A stretch of 64,000 nt of DNA from assembly GCF_900094585.1 (NCBI RefSeq), contig NZ_FMAG01000002.1:140007-204006 (forward strand). Reading direction: 5' to 3'. The position numbers were made by a program, and so were the translations under genes. Source of the stretch: Martinezella multihospitum. Its GTDB lineage: Bacteria; Pseudomonadota; Alphaproteobacteria; Rhizobiales; Rhizobiaceae. The stretch's first letter is position 1. Every line of letters starts with the position of its first letter. A model generated the notes under the pieces. The model saw only the letters and a program-made list of their open reading frames with translations, made no database searches and was not told the origin of the DNA. Positions 54,253-62,975 of this stretch are shown here, piece by piece.

Positions 54253-55068
54253 ATGATCCGCTGGTCCCGCTTCAACATCGTCTCGGTGACACTCGGTCTG
54301 GCCTTCCTCTACCTGCCGATCCTGCTGCTGGTCATCTATTCCTTCAACAGCTCGCGCCTCGTCACCGTCTGGGGCGGCTTCTCGACGCAGTGGTACGTGC
54401 ACCTCTTCAGTAACGACACCATGCTGAGCGCCGCCTGGCTGACGGTGCGCATCGCGCTGCTCTCGGCGACGATTGCCACCGTGCTCGGCACCTTCGCGGC
54501 GATTACGCTGGTTCGCTACACGCGCTTCCGCGGCCGCATCCTGTTTTCGGGCATGATCTATGCGCCGCTCGTCATGCCCGACGTCATCACCGGCCTGTCG
54601 CTGCTGCTGCTTTTCGTGACGTCCGGTGTCGATCGCGGCTTCTGGACGATCGTCATGGCCCATACGACGCTCACTATGTGCTTTGTCGCCGTCGTCGTGC
54701 AGTCCCGCCTGCTGACCTTCGATCGCTCGATCGAGGAAGCGGCACTGGATCTCGGCGCCCCGCCGGTGCGCACCTTCTTCGAGGTGACGCTGCCGATCAT
54801 CGCGCCGGCCGTCTTCTCCGGCTGGGTGCTGGCACTCACCTTGTCGCTCGACGATCTGGTGATTGCGACCTTTGCTTCGGGTGCAGGCGCGAAAACGCTG
54901 CCGATGCTGATCTACAGTCAGGTGAAGCTTGGCGTGACGCCGGAAATCAACGCCATCTGCACTATCCTGATCGGCGTCGTCGCCGTGGGCGTCATCTGCG
55001 CTTCCATCGTGACGAAGCGTCGCGAAGTGCAGCGGCAGAGAGACGAGCAAGCCGCGGCAGCGGCTTGA
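54253..55068 (+). CDS. potI: Polyamine ABC transporter permease (PotI-like)
   Basis: 271 residues, six predicted helices (LGLAFLYLPILLLVIYSFNSSRLVTVWGGFS first, with the PotI/PotC motif). The contact loop is DRSIEEAALDLGAPPVRTFFEVTLPIIAP, and LSLDDLVIATFASGAGAKTLPMLIYS is conserved. It lies 3 nt after potH and ends the operon, convergent with the AsmA-like gene 33 nt away. Confidence 0.94.
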   Translation: MIRWSRFNIVSVTLGLAFLYLPILLLVIYSFNSSRLVTVWGGFSTQWYVHLFSNDTMLSAAWLTVRIALLSATIATVLGTFAAITLVRYTRFRGRILFSGMIYAPLVMPDVITGLSLLLLFVTSGVDRGFWTIVMAHTTLTMCFVAVVVQSRLLTFDRSIEEAALDLGAPPVRTFFEVTLPIIAPAVFSGWVLALTLSLDDLVIATFASGAGAKTLPMLIYSQVKLGVTPEINAICTILIGVVAVGVICASIVTKRREVQRQRDEQAAAAA

Positions 55069-55101
55069 GGCGCTGCAGGCGAAGGGTGGCTCCCGGAAGA
55101 A

Positions 55102-56997
55102 CTATGGCTGCTGTATCGGCTTTTGCAGAAGCGTCGCGACCGGCGAAATCACCGGATTGGGCCAGCTGCCACCAATGAAGAAGGGCAGCATCGGCAGTTC
55201 GTCGGCGTCGGAGGGCGAGGTCGCCTCGATCGCACCGGAGAGTGCCAGCCCGTTGGTGCGGAACGGAACGACGCCGTTGAAGCTGATCGTTTCATTGCGG
55301 CCCGCAATGGCCGCGTTCTGTACCTCAGCGGAGCCTTTCGCAAAACTTGCATCCACGTTGATGCTGTCGAAGTCGAAAGAGGAATCGGCGATATCGCTCA
55401 TCCGGAAGAAAGCCTTCTCGGTGGCGAGTGTCCGGAAAGTCGAGATATCGAATTGGCGAAACGATCCTGCCGACGAGGTGAAGTGCAGCGTACCGGCAAC
55501 GTCGCTGAGCGTGGCAACCCAGATCGGCTTCGACGTGCTGAGCGAGAGATCCAGCGACGCCGACGAGGGCATCGGCAGTGGGCCAATCAGCTTCAGGCGC
55601 GTGAAGAGGCCGCCGAAATCGGCGTTGCGGATCGATATCTGCAATTTGCCGCCGCCGTCGAAATCGCCCGGTGCGACCTCCAGATGCGCGGTCAGCGAAC
55701 CGCTTTCGAAGCTGCTGTCGCCTATGTCGAATTTCGCCTTGCCCCCTGCCACCAGCAGGCTGGCGCCGATATTCTCGAACTGGAAGGGACCGAGTGCCGC
55801 CTTGTTCGACGACAGCCGCATGTCGAGGTCGAGCCGCTGCAGCGGATTGCCGTTCAGCAGCGCGTCGATGGCGGTCTCGGCCGCAAGGCGCATGGAGAAG
55901 GCAGCCAGGAACGGATTGAGGTTCATCTGGTCGAAGGCAAGCGTACCGGAAATCTTCGGTTTGCCCGTTTTCGTATAGTTCAGGTCCATGATGCCGGAGG
56001 CAGCGGAATCGTTGACCTTGAAACTCAGATTGTTGAAGCGGAGGCCGTTGTCGATTGCTGCGATATTGGCGCTGAGCGAGATATTCTTGAGGGCGTCGGC
56101 TGCCGGCAGGCGCTGCCCGCTCCAGGAGATGAAGGAGGGCACGTTCGGCACGCTCAGATCCAGATTACCCGAAAGTGCCGAAAAATCCGATATGCTGGTA
56201 ATGCCGGTATAGGTCCAGCTGATCATCGGCGAAACGAAGCTGGTCGTGGTGTTCACATTCTTGCCGGCGAAGAAGAGCAGGGGCTCGGCCGAGTCGAAAT
56301 TCAGCTTGATGTCCTGGCCGTTGAAGCGGGCAAGAATGACGGCACTCAGCGATTGGGAAAGCCGCGGCCAGGCGATGTCGGCATTGACGGCGTTCAGCTT
56401 GTAGATGCTGCCGCTGCGCTCGTCGGTCATTTCGACGCTTCCGTCCTCGATGGTCAGCATGCCGATGGCGGCATCCTGTTCCTTGCTCATCCGCATGCCC
56501 TGGCCGGAGGAAGCCTCCGCCTGTTCGATCGCCTTGGAAAGGCGGCCTTCGTTCGTCCAGTCGATCAGGCCGTTCTCGTCGCGGCGGATGTAGAGGATCG
56601 GGCGCAGGAAATGGAATTCGTGAAAATGCGCGTGCCCGCGGATTGCCGACCACAGGGAAAAATCCGCGGAGAGGCTGTCGACATGGCCGAGGACCTTGCC
56701 GTTTCTCGACGGTTCGCGGATGGTGACCTGATTGAGCGTCACGCGTGGCGTCGGCCAGAATTCCAGCGTCGGGTCGCCTTCGATCTGGGCCCGATACCCC
56801 GTCCAGTCCGACAGTGCCTTCTCGATGCCGGAGCGCACCAGACCGCTTGAAATCAGGAAAGGCGCGGTCGCTCTGAAGACAGCGAACACGATGAGGATCG
56901 TGAGAAGAATGATGCCGGTCGTGCGAGCAACGGCAGGCAGCCAGCGCGAGGCCGAACGCATCGTCAACCGCCACTTGTTGTTTTTCGAAGCTCTCAT
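55102..56997 (-). CDS. AsmA-like family protein
   Basis: About 631 residues. One N-terminal membrane helix (TTGIILLTILIVFAVFRATAPFLI) followed by a long periplasmic beta-rich chain with GYRAQIEGDPTLEFWPTPRVTLNQVTI, the AsmA N-terminal signature, and a C-terminal part typical of the family's repeat/groove domain (RNADFGGLFTRL, GTLHFTSSAGSFRQFDIS). AsmA-type proteins are linked to phospholipid transport to, or assembly of, the outer membrane. Start 56997 (MRASKNNKW) or 56961 (MRSASRWL) is plausible. Divergent from the acetoacetyl-CoA synthetase gene. Confidence 0.83.
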   Translation of the reverse strand: MRASKNNKWRLTMRSASRWLPAVARTTGIILLTILIVFAVFRATAPFLISSGLVRSGIEKALSDWTGYRAQIEGDPTLEFWPTPRVTLNQVTIREPSRNGKVLGHVDSLSADFSLWSAIRGHAHFHEFHFLRPILYIRRDENGLIDWTNEGRLSKAIEQAEASSGQGMRMSKEQDAAIGMLTIEDGSVEMTDERSGSIYKLNAVNADIAWPRLSQSLSAVILARFNGQDIKLNFDSAEPLLFFAGKNVNTTTSFVSPMISWTYTGITSISDFSALSGNLDLSVPNVPSFISWSGQRLPAADALKNISLSANIAAIDNGLRFNNLSFKVNDSAASGIMDLNYTKTGKPKISGTLAFDQMNLNPFLAAFSMRLAAETAIDALLNGNPLQRLDLDMRLSSNKAALGPFQFENIGASLLVAGGKAKFDIGDSSFESGSLTAHLEVAPGDFDGGGKLQISIRNADFGGLFTRLKLIGPLPMPSSASLDLSLSTSKPIWVATLSDVAGTLHFTSSAGSFRQFDISTFRTLATEKAFFRMSDIADSSFDFDSINVDASFAKGSAEVQNAAIAGRNETISFNGVVPFRTNGLALSGAIEATSPSDADELPMLPFFIGGSWPNPVISPVATLLQKPIQQP

Positions 56998-57163
56998 GAT
57001 CCCGTGGAGACTCTTGAACTGATAGGGATAATCTGCCTGAGTTTGCCGGATATAGGAAATGTTTGTCGGATGCAAACGTCACGCACTGGCATTACCCACA
57101 ACACCGTGATTTTATTAATGCGCTGCAGCATTGCTATATAGTGCAAAAAGCGGGGAGAGAAAT

Positions 57164-59116
57164 ATGCAGGATCAGCAGCCGCTCTGGACGCCATCGGAAA
57201 CATTTCGCCGCCAGAGCCCGATGTTTGCCTTCATGCAGGAATGCAACCGCCGCTTCGGCCTCCCGCTGTCCGACTTTGCCGGCCTCCACGCCTGGTCCAT
57301 CGACGACCGTGAAAACTTCTGGTCGGCGGTCTGGGATTTCTGCGGTGTGAAGGGCAAGCGCGGTGAACGGGTGCTGATCCATGGCGATGTCATGCTGGAT
57401 GCCCGCTTCTTTCCCGATGCCGAGCTGAATTTCGCAGAAAACCTGCTCTCGCAGAGCGGCGAGGGCGACGCGCTTGTGTTCTGGGGCGAGGACAAGGTTC
57501 GCGATCGCTGGTCATGGGATCGGCTGGCCGCCATGGTATCCCGCCTGCAGCAGGCCTATCGTGCCGAGGGCATCGGCAAGGGAGACCGCATCGCGGCGAT
57601 GATGCCGAACATGCCCGAAACCATCGCCAGCATGCTGGCGGCCGCGTCGATCGGCGCGATCTGGTCTTCCTGTTCTCCGGATTTCGGCGAGCAGGGCGTT
57701 ATGGATCGTTTCGGCCAGATCGAGCCGAAGCTCTTCATCGCCTGCAGCGGCTATTGGTATGGCGGCAAGCTGCAGGACGTCACCGCAAAGGTCAGCGCTA
57801 TCGCACAGCGCCTGAAAGCGCCCACGGTCATCGTGCCCTATGCCGGTAATGCCGAAGCCGTCGTGGCCGCGACCCCGGGCGCGAGGACCCTTGGTGATCT
57901 CGTCGCGCCCTTTGAGGCGAAGCCGGTCGAATTTACGCCCGTGTCCTTCTCCCACCCGCTGTTCATCCTGTTTTCTTCAGGCACCACAGGCGTCCCGAAA
58001 TGCATCGTGCATTCCACCGGCGGCGCCTTGCTGCAGCTCCTCAAGGAGCATCGCCTGCATTGCGGCGTCACACCTGGCGAAAAGGTCTTCTATTTCACCA
58101 CCTGCGGCTGGATGATGTGGAATTGGCTGGTGACTGGCCTTGCCGCCGGCGCGACGCTTTGCCTTTACGATGGTTCGCCCTTCGCTCCCGATGGCAATAT
58201 TTTGTTCGACTATGCGCAGGAAGAAAAATTCGCACTGTTCGGCACCTCGGCCAAATATATCGACGCCGCGCATAAGAGCGGCCTGACGCCGAAGGCCTCG
58301 CATGATCTCTCGAGCCTGCGGCTGATGACCTCCACCGGCTCGCCGCTGTCGCCGGAAGGCTTCACCTTCGTCTATGAGGGCATCAAGGGCGATATCCAGC
58401 TCGCGTCCATTTCCGGCGGCACGGATATCGTCTCCTGTTTCGTGCTCGGCAATCCGCTGCAAGCGGTCTGGCGCGGCGAGATCCAGGGGCCGGGCCTGGG
58501 CCTTGCCGTCGATGTCTGGAACGACGAAGGCAAGCCGGTGCGCGGCGAGAAGGGCGAGCTCGTCTGCACCAAGGCCTTTCCCTCCATGCCGGTCATGTTC
58601 TGGAATGATCCGGACCGCGCCAAATATCGCGCCGCCTATTTCGAGCGCTTCGACAATATCTGGTGCCACGGCGATTTCGCCGAGTGGACGGAGCATGGCG
58701 GCCTTATCATTCATGGCCGCTCGGATGCGACCCTTAATCCCGGCGGCGTGCGCATCGGCACGGCCGAGATCTACAATCAGGTCGAGCAGATCCCCGAGGT
58801 TCTGGAGGCGCTCTGCATCGGTCAGGATTGGGACGATGACGTCCGCGTCGTGCTTTTCGTCCGCCTTGCCGCCGGCGTCTCCCTGACCGAAGATCTGGTC
58901 AAGGCAATGAAGACCCGCATCCGCACCGGCGCCTCGCCGCGCCATGTGCCGGCGAAGATCATCGCCGTTGCCGATATCCCGCGCACGAAATCTGGCAAGA
59001 TCGTCGAGCTTGCGGTGCGCGAGGTGGTGCATGGCCGCCCGGTCAAGAACAAGGAGGCGCTCGCCAATCCGGAGGCACTGGATCTCTTCGCCGGGCTGGA
59101 AGAACTCAAAAGTTAA
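57164..59116 (+). CDS. Acetoacetyl-CoA synthetase
   Basis: Activates acetoacetate to acetoacetyl-CoA with ATP, used in polyhydroxybutyrate turnover and ketone-body use in rhizobia. 650 residues. The adenylate motif [55 protein letters not shown] and the catalytic lysine region [20 protein letters not shown] are present; the N-terminal [16 protein letters not shown] block is typical. ATG 57164 follows GGGGAGAG. In Sinorhizobium this enzyme has been called AcsA2. Confidence 0.94.
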   Translation: MQDQQPLWTPSETFRRQSPMFAFMQECNRRFGLPLSDFAGLHAWSIDDRENFWSAVWDFCGVKGKRGERVLIHGDVMLDARFFPDAELNFAENLLSQSGEGDALVFWGEDKVRDRWSWDRLAAMVSRLQQAYRAEGIGKGDRIAAMMPNMPETIASMLAAASIGAIWSSCSPDFGEQGVMDRFGQIEPKLFIACSGYWYGGKLQDVTAKVSAIAQRLKAPTVIVPYAGNAEAVVAATPGARTLGDLVAPFEAKPVEFTPVSFSHPLFILFSSGTTGVPKCIVHSTGGALLQLLKEHRLHCGVTPGEKVFYFTTCGWMMWNWLVTGLAAGATLCLYDGSPFAPDGNILFDYAQEEKFALFGTSAKYIDAAHKSGLTPKASHDLSSLRLMTSTGSPLSPEGFTFVYEGIKGDIQLASISGGTDIVSCFVLGNPLQAVWRGEIQGPGLGLAVDVWNDEGKPVRGEKGELVCTKAFPSMPVMFWNDPDRAKYRAAYFERFDNIWCHGDFAEWTEHGGLIIHGRSDATLNPGGVRIGTAEIYNQVEQIPEVLEALCIGQDWDDDVRVVLFVRLAAGVSLTEDLVKAMKTRIRTGASPRHVPAKIIAVADIPRTKSGKIVELAVREVVHGRPVKNKEALANPEALDLFAGLEELKS

Positions 59117-59330
59117 GGTGAGCCTTAAAACTGAGGGGCAAACGATGACCATCGTTTGGTAACCTCGCGTTAAGAAAGCTTGGTCAAAAGTAAAGGCCAA
59201 CTTGAGACCGTTCGCATGAGCTGGAGCGGATTTGGAGCCGGCCATGGTTCCCGAGACATGAAGTTCCCCGACTCGAGCTTGCTTTCGACAGCATAAACTT
59301 CAAAGGCAGCGCGGTTAGCTGCCTTTTTTT
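59117..59330 (+). ncRNA. Long 3' region or candidate small RNA ending in strong terminator
   Basis: Past the synthetase stop, 185 bp contain no convincing coding frame yet end in a perfect 9-bp stem, AAAGGCAGC (59302-59310) / GCTGCCTTT (59318-59326), with a seven-T tail. The terminator is too distant to be the obvious end of the synthetase message, so the stretch may be an independently transcribed RNA, or a long 3' untranslated region. No known RNA family was recognised. Confidence 0.3.
59302..59330 (+). terminator. Rho-independent terminator upstream of the helicase gene
   Basis: Stem AAAGGCAGC (59302-59310) with GCTGCCTTT (59318-59326), loop GCGGTTA, tail of seven Ts. It separates the synthetase transcription unit from the helicase gene. 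Confidence 0.9.
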
Positions 59331-59468
59331 CGTTTCCCCGCCACGAATCCGTGTCTGCTCTGTACATTGACGCATTGAGCAAGTATGTGCACCCTTGAAG
59401 AAGAGGTTCGCGACGTGCGAACCACGATGATCGCCGCCGACTGGCGCGCGAAGAATTCCGAAAGACAG

Positions 59469-61391
59469 ATGATGACTGAATTCGAAGGCATCGCTCCTGC
59501 GATTGCCCAGGCTTTGGCGAAGCGCGGTTACGAAACGCTGACGCCGGTGCAAAAGGCCATGCTCGATCCGGACCTCGCCGGCAAGGATGCGCTTGTCTCG
59601 GCCCAGACCGGCTCGGGCAAGACGGTTGCGTTCGGCCTGGCGCTGGCGCCCGGCCTGCTCGATGGCGCTGAGCGTTTCGGCCCGGCCGGAGCGCCGCTGG
59701 CTCTCGCGATCGCCCCGACGCGCGAACTGGCGTTGCAGGTCCAGCGCGAGCTGGAATGGCTTTATGCGCTGACGGGCGCGACCATTGCCTCCTGCGTCGG
59801 CGGCATGGACATGCGCACGGAACGGCGCGCACTGGAGCGCGGTGCCCATATCGTCGTCGGCACGCCCGGCCGTCTTTGCGATCACATCCGCCGCAATTCG
59901 CTCGATATTTCCGAACTCAAGGCCGTCGTGCTCGACGAAGCCGACGAAATGCTCGATCTCGGTTTCCGCGAGGATCTGGAATTCATTCTGGAATCCGCGC
60001 CGTCCGAGCGTCGCACCCTGATGTTTTCCGCTACCGTGCCGCGCTCGATCGCCAAGCTCGCTGAGAATTACCAGCGCGATGCCGTCCGTATAGCGACAGC
60101 GTCCGAGGCGAAACAGCATGTCGATATCGAATACCGCGCACTGACCGTGGTCCCGAGCGATAGGGAAAACGCCATCATCAACGTGCTGCGCTATTACGAA
60201 GCGCGCAACGCTATCGTTTTCTGCTCGACGCGCGCCGCCGTCAATCATCTGACGGCCCGCTTCAACAATCGCGGCTTTTCGGTCGTCGCTCTCTCGGGCG
60301 AACTCAGCCAGAACGAGCGCACCCACGCCCTGCAGGCCATGCGCGACGGCCGCGCCCGCGTCTGCATCGCGACCGATGTCGCCGCCCGCGGCATCGACCT
60401 GCCGGGTCTGGAACTGGTCGTTCACGCCGATCTGCCGACCAATCCCGACACGCTTTTACATCGCAGCGGCCGCACCGGTCGCGCCGGCAACAAGGGCGTC
60501 AGCGCCCTGATCGTGCCGCTCAGCGCCCGCCGTCGCACCGAGCGCCTGCTGGAAGCCGCCCGCATCCGCGCCACCTGGGCAAAGCCACCTTCGGCTGAAG
60601 AGGTGAGCCAGCGTGACGACGAACGTCTTCTCGCCGATCCGGTCTTTACTGGGGCGCTTGCCGAAGACGAGCAGTCGATCGTGCAGCAGCTGCTGGAGCG
60701 CCACGGCGCCGAGCAGGTTGCTGCCGCGTTCCTGCGGCAGTACCGGACCGGCCACTCCGCGCCCGAGGAGCTGCAGGACGTGCCGGCCGAAGGCGAACGC
60801 AGGAAGCCGCGCCGGGACGATTTCCCGGTCACGCCTCGCGACGAGGGCTCGTCTGCGGGCCGCAACGACTTTACCGATGGTCTCTGGGTATCGTTGTCTG
60901 TCGGGCGCAAGCAGAATGCCGAACCGCGCTGGCTGATCCCCATGCTTTGCCGTAACGGCAATCTGACCAAGCGCGACATCGGCGCCATCAAGATGCAGCC
61001 GGAAGAGACCTTCGTCGAGCTCTCGCAGGAGAGTTTCGAGCGCTTCCTCGCCGCCATCGGCCCGGACAAGACCCTGGAGCGTGGCATCCGCGTCAAGCCG
61101 CTGGCCGGCATGCCGGATTTCCAGGCCAAGCGCGAAGGCGGCTTCGCAAAGAAGAAGCCCTTCGCCGACAAGGGCGCTCGCGGCAATGATGGCCCGAAGC
61201 CGAAATGGAAGTCCGATCGCAAGCCGGAACGCGGGCATGCAGGCGAAGGCAGCGTTTCCGAACGCTCCGACAAGAAGCCCTGGTCAAAAAAGCCTGGCAA
61301 GCCGGGCTTCGCCAAGAACGACGGCCCGCCAAAGGGTGGCAATCCGAATTCCAGGGCTGCCCGCAAGGCTGCGAAGACGCGCGGGGAGTGA
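59469..61391 (+). CDS. DEAD-box ATP-dependent RNA helicase
   Basis: About 640 residues. Helicase motifs are complete: Q motif ALAKRGYETLTPVQ, I SAQTGSGKT, Ia APTRELA, Ib TPGR, II LDEADEMLD, III FSATVP, IV AIVFCSTRAAV, V ATDVAARGIDLPG, VI HRSGRTGRAG. The C-terminus has a DbpA/CsdA-type RNA-binding domain (GLWVSLSVGRKQNAEPRWLIPMLCRNGNLTKRDIGAI), then a long basic Lys/Pro/Gly-rich tail. ATG 59469 or 59472 (MTEFEGIAPAIA) is most likely; the frame is open from 59385. Roles include ribosome assembly and cold-associated RNA unwinding. Confidence 0.93.
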   Translation: MMTEFEGIAPAIAQALAKRGYETLTPVQKAMLDPDLAGKDALVSAQTGSGKTVAFGLALAPGLLDGAERFGPAGAPLALAIAPTRELALQVQRELEWLYALTGATIASCVGGMDMRTERRALERGAHIVVGTPGRLCDHIRRNSLDISELKAVVLDEADEMLDLGFREDLEFILESAPSERRTLMFSATVPRSIAKLAENYQRDAVRIATASEAKQHVDIEYRALTVVPSDRENAIINVLRYYEARNAIVFCSTRAAVNHLTARFNNRGFSVVALSGELSQNERTHALQAMRDGRARVCIATDVAARGIDLPGLELVVHADLPTNPDTLLHRSGRTGRAGNKGVSALIVPLSARRRTERLLEAARIRATWAKPPSAEEVSQRDDERLLADPVFTGALAEDEQSIVQQLLERHGAEQVAAAFLRQYRTGHSAPEELQDVPAEGERRKPRRDDFPVTPRDEGSSAGRNDFTDGLWVSLSVGRKQNAEPRWLIPMLCRNGNLTKRDIGAIKMQPEETFVELSQESFERFLAAIGPDKTLERGIRVKPLAGMPDFQAKREGGFAKKKPFADKGARGNDGPKPKWKSDRKPERGHAGEGSVSERSDKKPWSKKPGKPGFAKNDGPPKGGNPNSRAARKAAKTRGE

Positions 61392-61409
61392 GCTCGAACG
61401 CTCTCGTGA

Positions 61410-61763
61410 TCAGTTCAAAGGATCGTCGGGCTTCGGTTCCACACCTCTGTTGATCCAATAGTGCTCGGATATTTTTCGGCTGTTTTCAATGATATGGGCG
61501 GCGATCTCCGGATTGCCGCCCATGAAGGTCTCGGGGTCGGCGCCACATAGCAGCAGAAAAAGCTTCTGGTGCGCGACCGCGGCAAAATAGTCGCGGGGCG
61601 GAGGCATCTCCTGCGATCCGCTGGCGCTCAGCTCGTCCGCAGCCTGCCGGCTTGCATCCTCGATCGCCTTGTAGATCGTCGCCAGCATGACCCGTTCGGC
61701 CCGATCCTGGATATCGGCATATTGTCGCTCGGCCGGTGTCGGAACTGGGCAGCTCTCGTTCAT
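61410..61763 (-). CDS. Hypothetical protein
   Basis: A 117-residue acidic helical protein, start chosen at 61763 because AGGAG lies about 9 nt upstream; the frame continues to 61805. It begins MNESCPVPTPAERQYADIQD and contains MLATIYKAIEDASRQAADEL and HQKLFLLLCGADPETFMGGNPEI. No signal peptide, membrane helix or known motif. Convergent with the helicase gene, 18 nt between stops. Confidence 0.6.
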   Translation of the reverse strand: MNESCPVPTPAERQYADIQDRAERVMLATIYKAIEDASRQAADELSASGSQEMPPPRDYFAAVAHQKLFLLLCGADPETFMGGNPEIAAHIIENSRKISEHYWINRGVEPKPDDPLN

Positions 61764-62156
61764 TTGGTGCATCTCCTGCGTGAATGTCTCATCAATTGAA
61801 CGCAAGCCAATGTCATGCGATTGCGTCCACTTTGGGCCGGTATAAAGATCTCTCCGGGGTTAGAAAACAGAGCCAAGGCCAGAGCATGGTCACGGGCGGG
61901 CTGAGATAGATGGTCGCGCTTAGGTCAGCGCGGCGTTTCGGTTCCTGTTACAGATGCTTCGCCACGACGGCATGTCGCGGGTAATCTGTGAGTAGACTGC
62001 AGAAGTCGCGAAAATGTCTGCCTGGTGCGGCAGGCGGTTATTCGGCTTGACATTTGGATAACGTCGAGGAGAAGATTGCCCATGGGGTTGCGATCACCCC
62101 ACGAGGCTACGGCTGAAGAATCGCGTCCTTGAACCCGAGCCAACGGAGGACGCGCC
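61764..62156 (+). promoter_or_regulatory. Intergenic region upstream of chromate genes
   Basis: A 393-bp gap with no supported gene. TTGACA at 62047-62052 is a perfect -35 box; a weak -10, GAAGAT at 62071-62076, follows after 18 bp. ACGGAGGA before GTG 62157 is the ribosome site. No operator-like palindrome was confirmed. Confidence 0.4.
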
Positions 62157-62969
62157 GTGCCGTCATTTCTGGAAATCACACCCGACAAACTGAATCGTAT
62201 TATCGGCACGCCCAGCTTGCCGACGATTATCGATGCCCGCACTGACGAGGATTTCGCTGCGGATCCTCGCCTTATCCCCGGTTCGATCCGCCGTGATTAT
62301 CGAACGGTAACCGACTGGGCGAACGAACTGACTGGGCCAGCCATCATTCTCTGCCAGAAGGGACAGAAACTCGGTCACGGAGTTGCTGCCCATCTGCGCG
62401 TCGTTGGAAAGGAGGCGGAGGTTCTCGAAGGCGGTTTCGAAGCATGGCGAAGCGCGAAGTACATGCTGGTCGCCGATGAAAAGCTGCCTCCCCGCGATGC
62501 CAAGGGGCGGACCGTATGGGTAACAAGGGCACGGCCAAAGATCGATCGCATCGCTTGTCCATGGCTGATCCGGCGCTTCATCGATCCGTCAGCGATCTTC
62601 CTGTTCGTTCCGGCAACCGAAGTTGCGGCTGTTGCCGATCGCTTCAAGGCAACACCATTCGATATCGAAGACGTCTTCTGGAGCCATCGCGGCGAGCTGT
62701 GCACCTTCGATGTCATGATTGAGGAATTCGGTCTCCGCACCGAACCTCTCCTTCATCTTGCAACCATCGTTCGGGGCGCCGATACCGCCCGGCCCGACCT
62801 GGCACCTGAAGTCGCCGGGCTGCTCGCGGCGTCGCTCGGGCTTTCGCGGATGTTCAACGACGACCTGGAGCAACTGGAAGCCGGCATGACGCTCTATGAT
62901 GCCTTCTATCGCTGGTGTCGTGATGCGACGGAAGAGACGCATAACTGGCCAAACCCGCGGAAGGTATGA
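62157..62969 (+). CDS. Rhodanese - ChrB-domain chromate resistance protein
   Basis: 270 residues. Residues 1-110 form a rhodanese-like domain (PTIIDARTDEDFAADPRLIPGSI, cysteine in IILCQKGQKLGHG, LEGGFEAWRSA). From about 120 is a ChrB-type domain: VWVTRARPKIDRIACPWLIRRFIDPSAIFLFVP, FDIEDVFWSHRGELCTFDVMIEEF and AGMTLYDAFYRWCRD. Start is a GTG with ACGGAGGA upstream. It lies 6 nt before chrA. ChrB proteins sense chromate or assist resistance; the rhodanese half may handle sulfur or arsenate/chromate-type oxyanions (inference). Confidence 0.85.
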   Translation: MPSFLEITPDKLNRIIGTPSLPTIIDARTDEDFAADPRLIPGSIRRDYRTVTDWANELTGPAIILCQKGQKLGHGVAAHLRVVGKEAEVLEGGFEAWRSAKYMLVADEKLPPRDAKGRTVWVTRARPKIDRIACPWLIRRFIDPSAIFLFVPATEVAAVADRFKATPFDIEDVFWSHRGELCTFDVMIEEFGLRTEPLLHLATIVRGADTARPDLAPEVAGLLAASLGLSRMFNDDLEQLEAGMTLYDAFYRWCRDATEETHNWPNPRKV

Positions 62970-62975
62970 AAGGCT

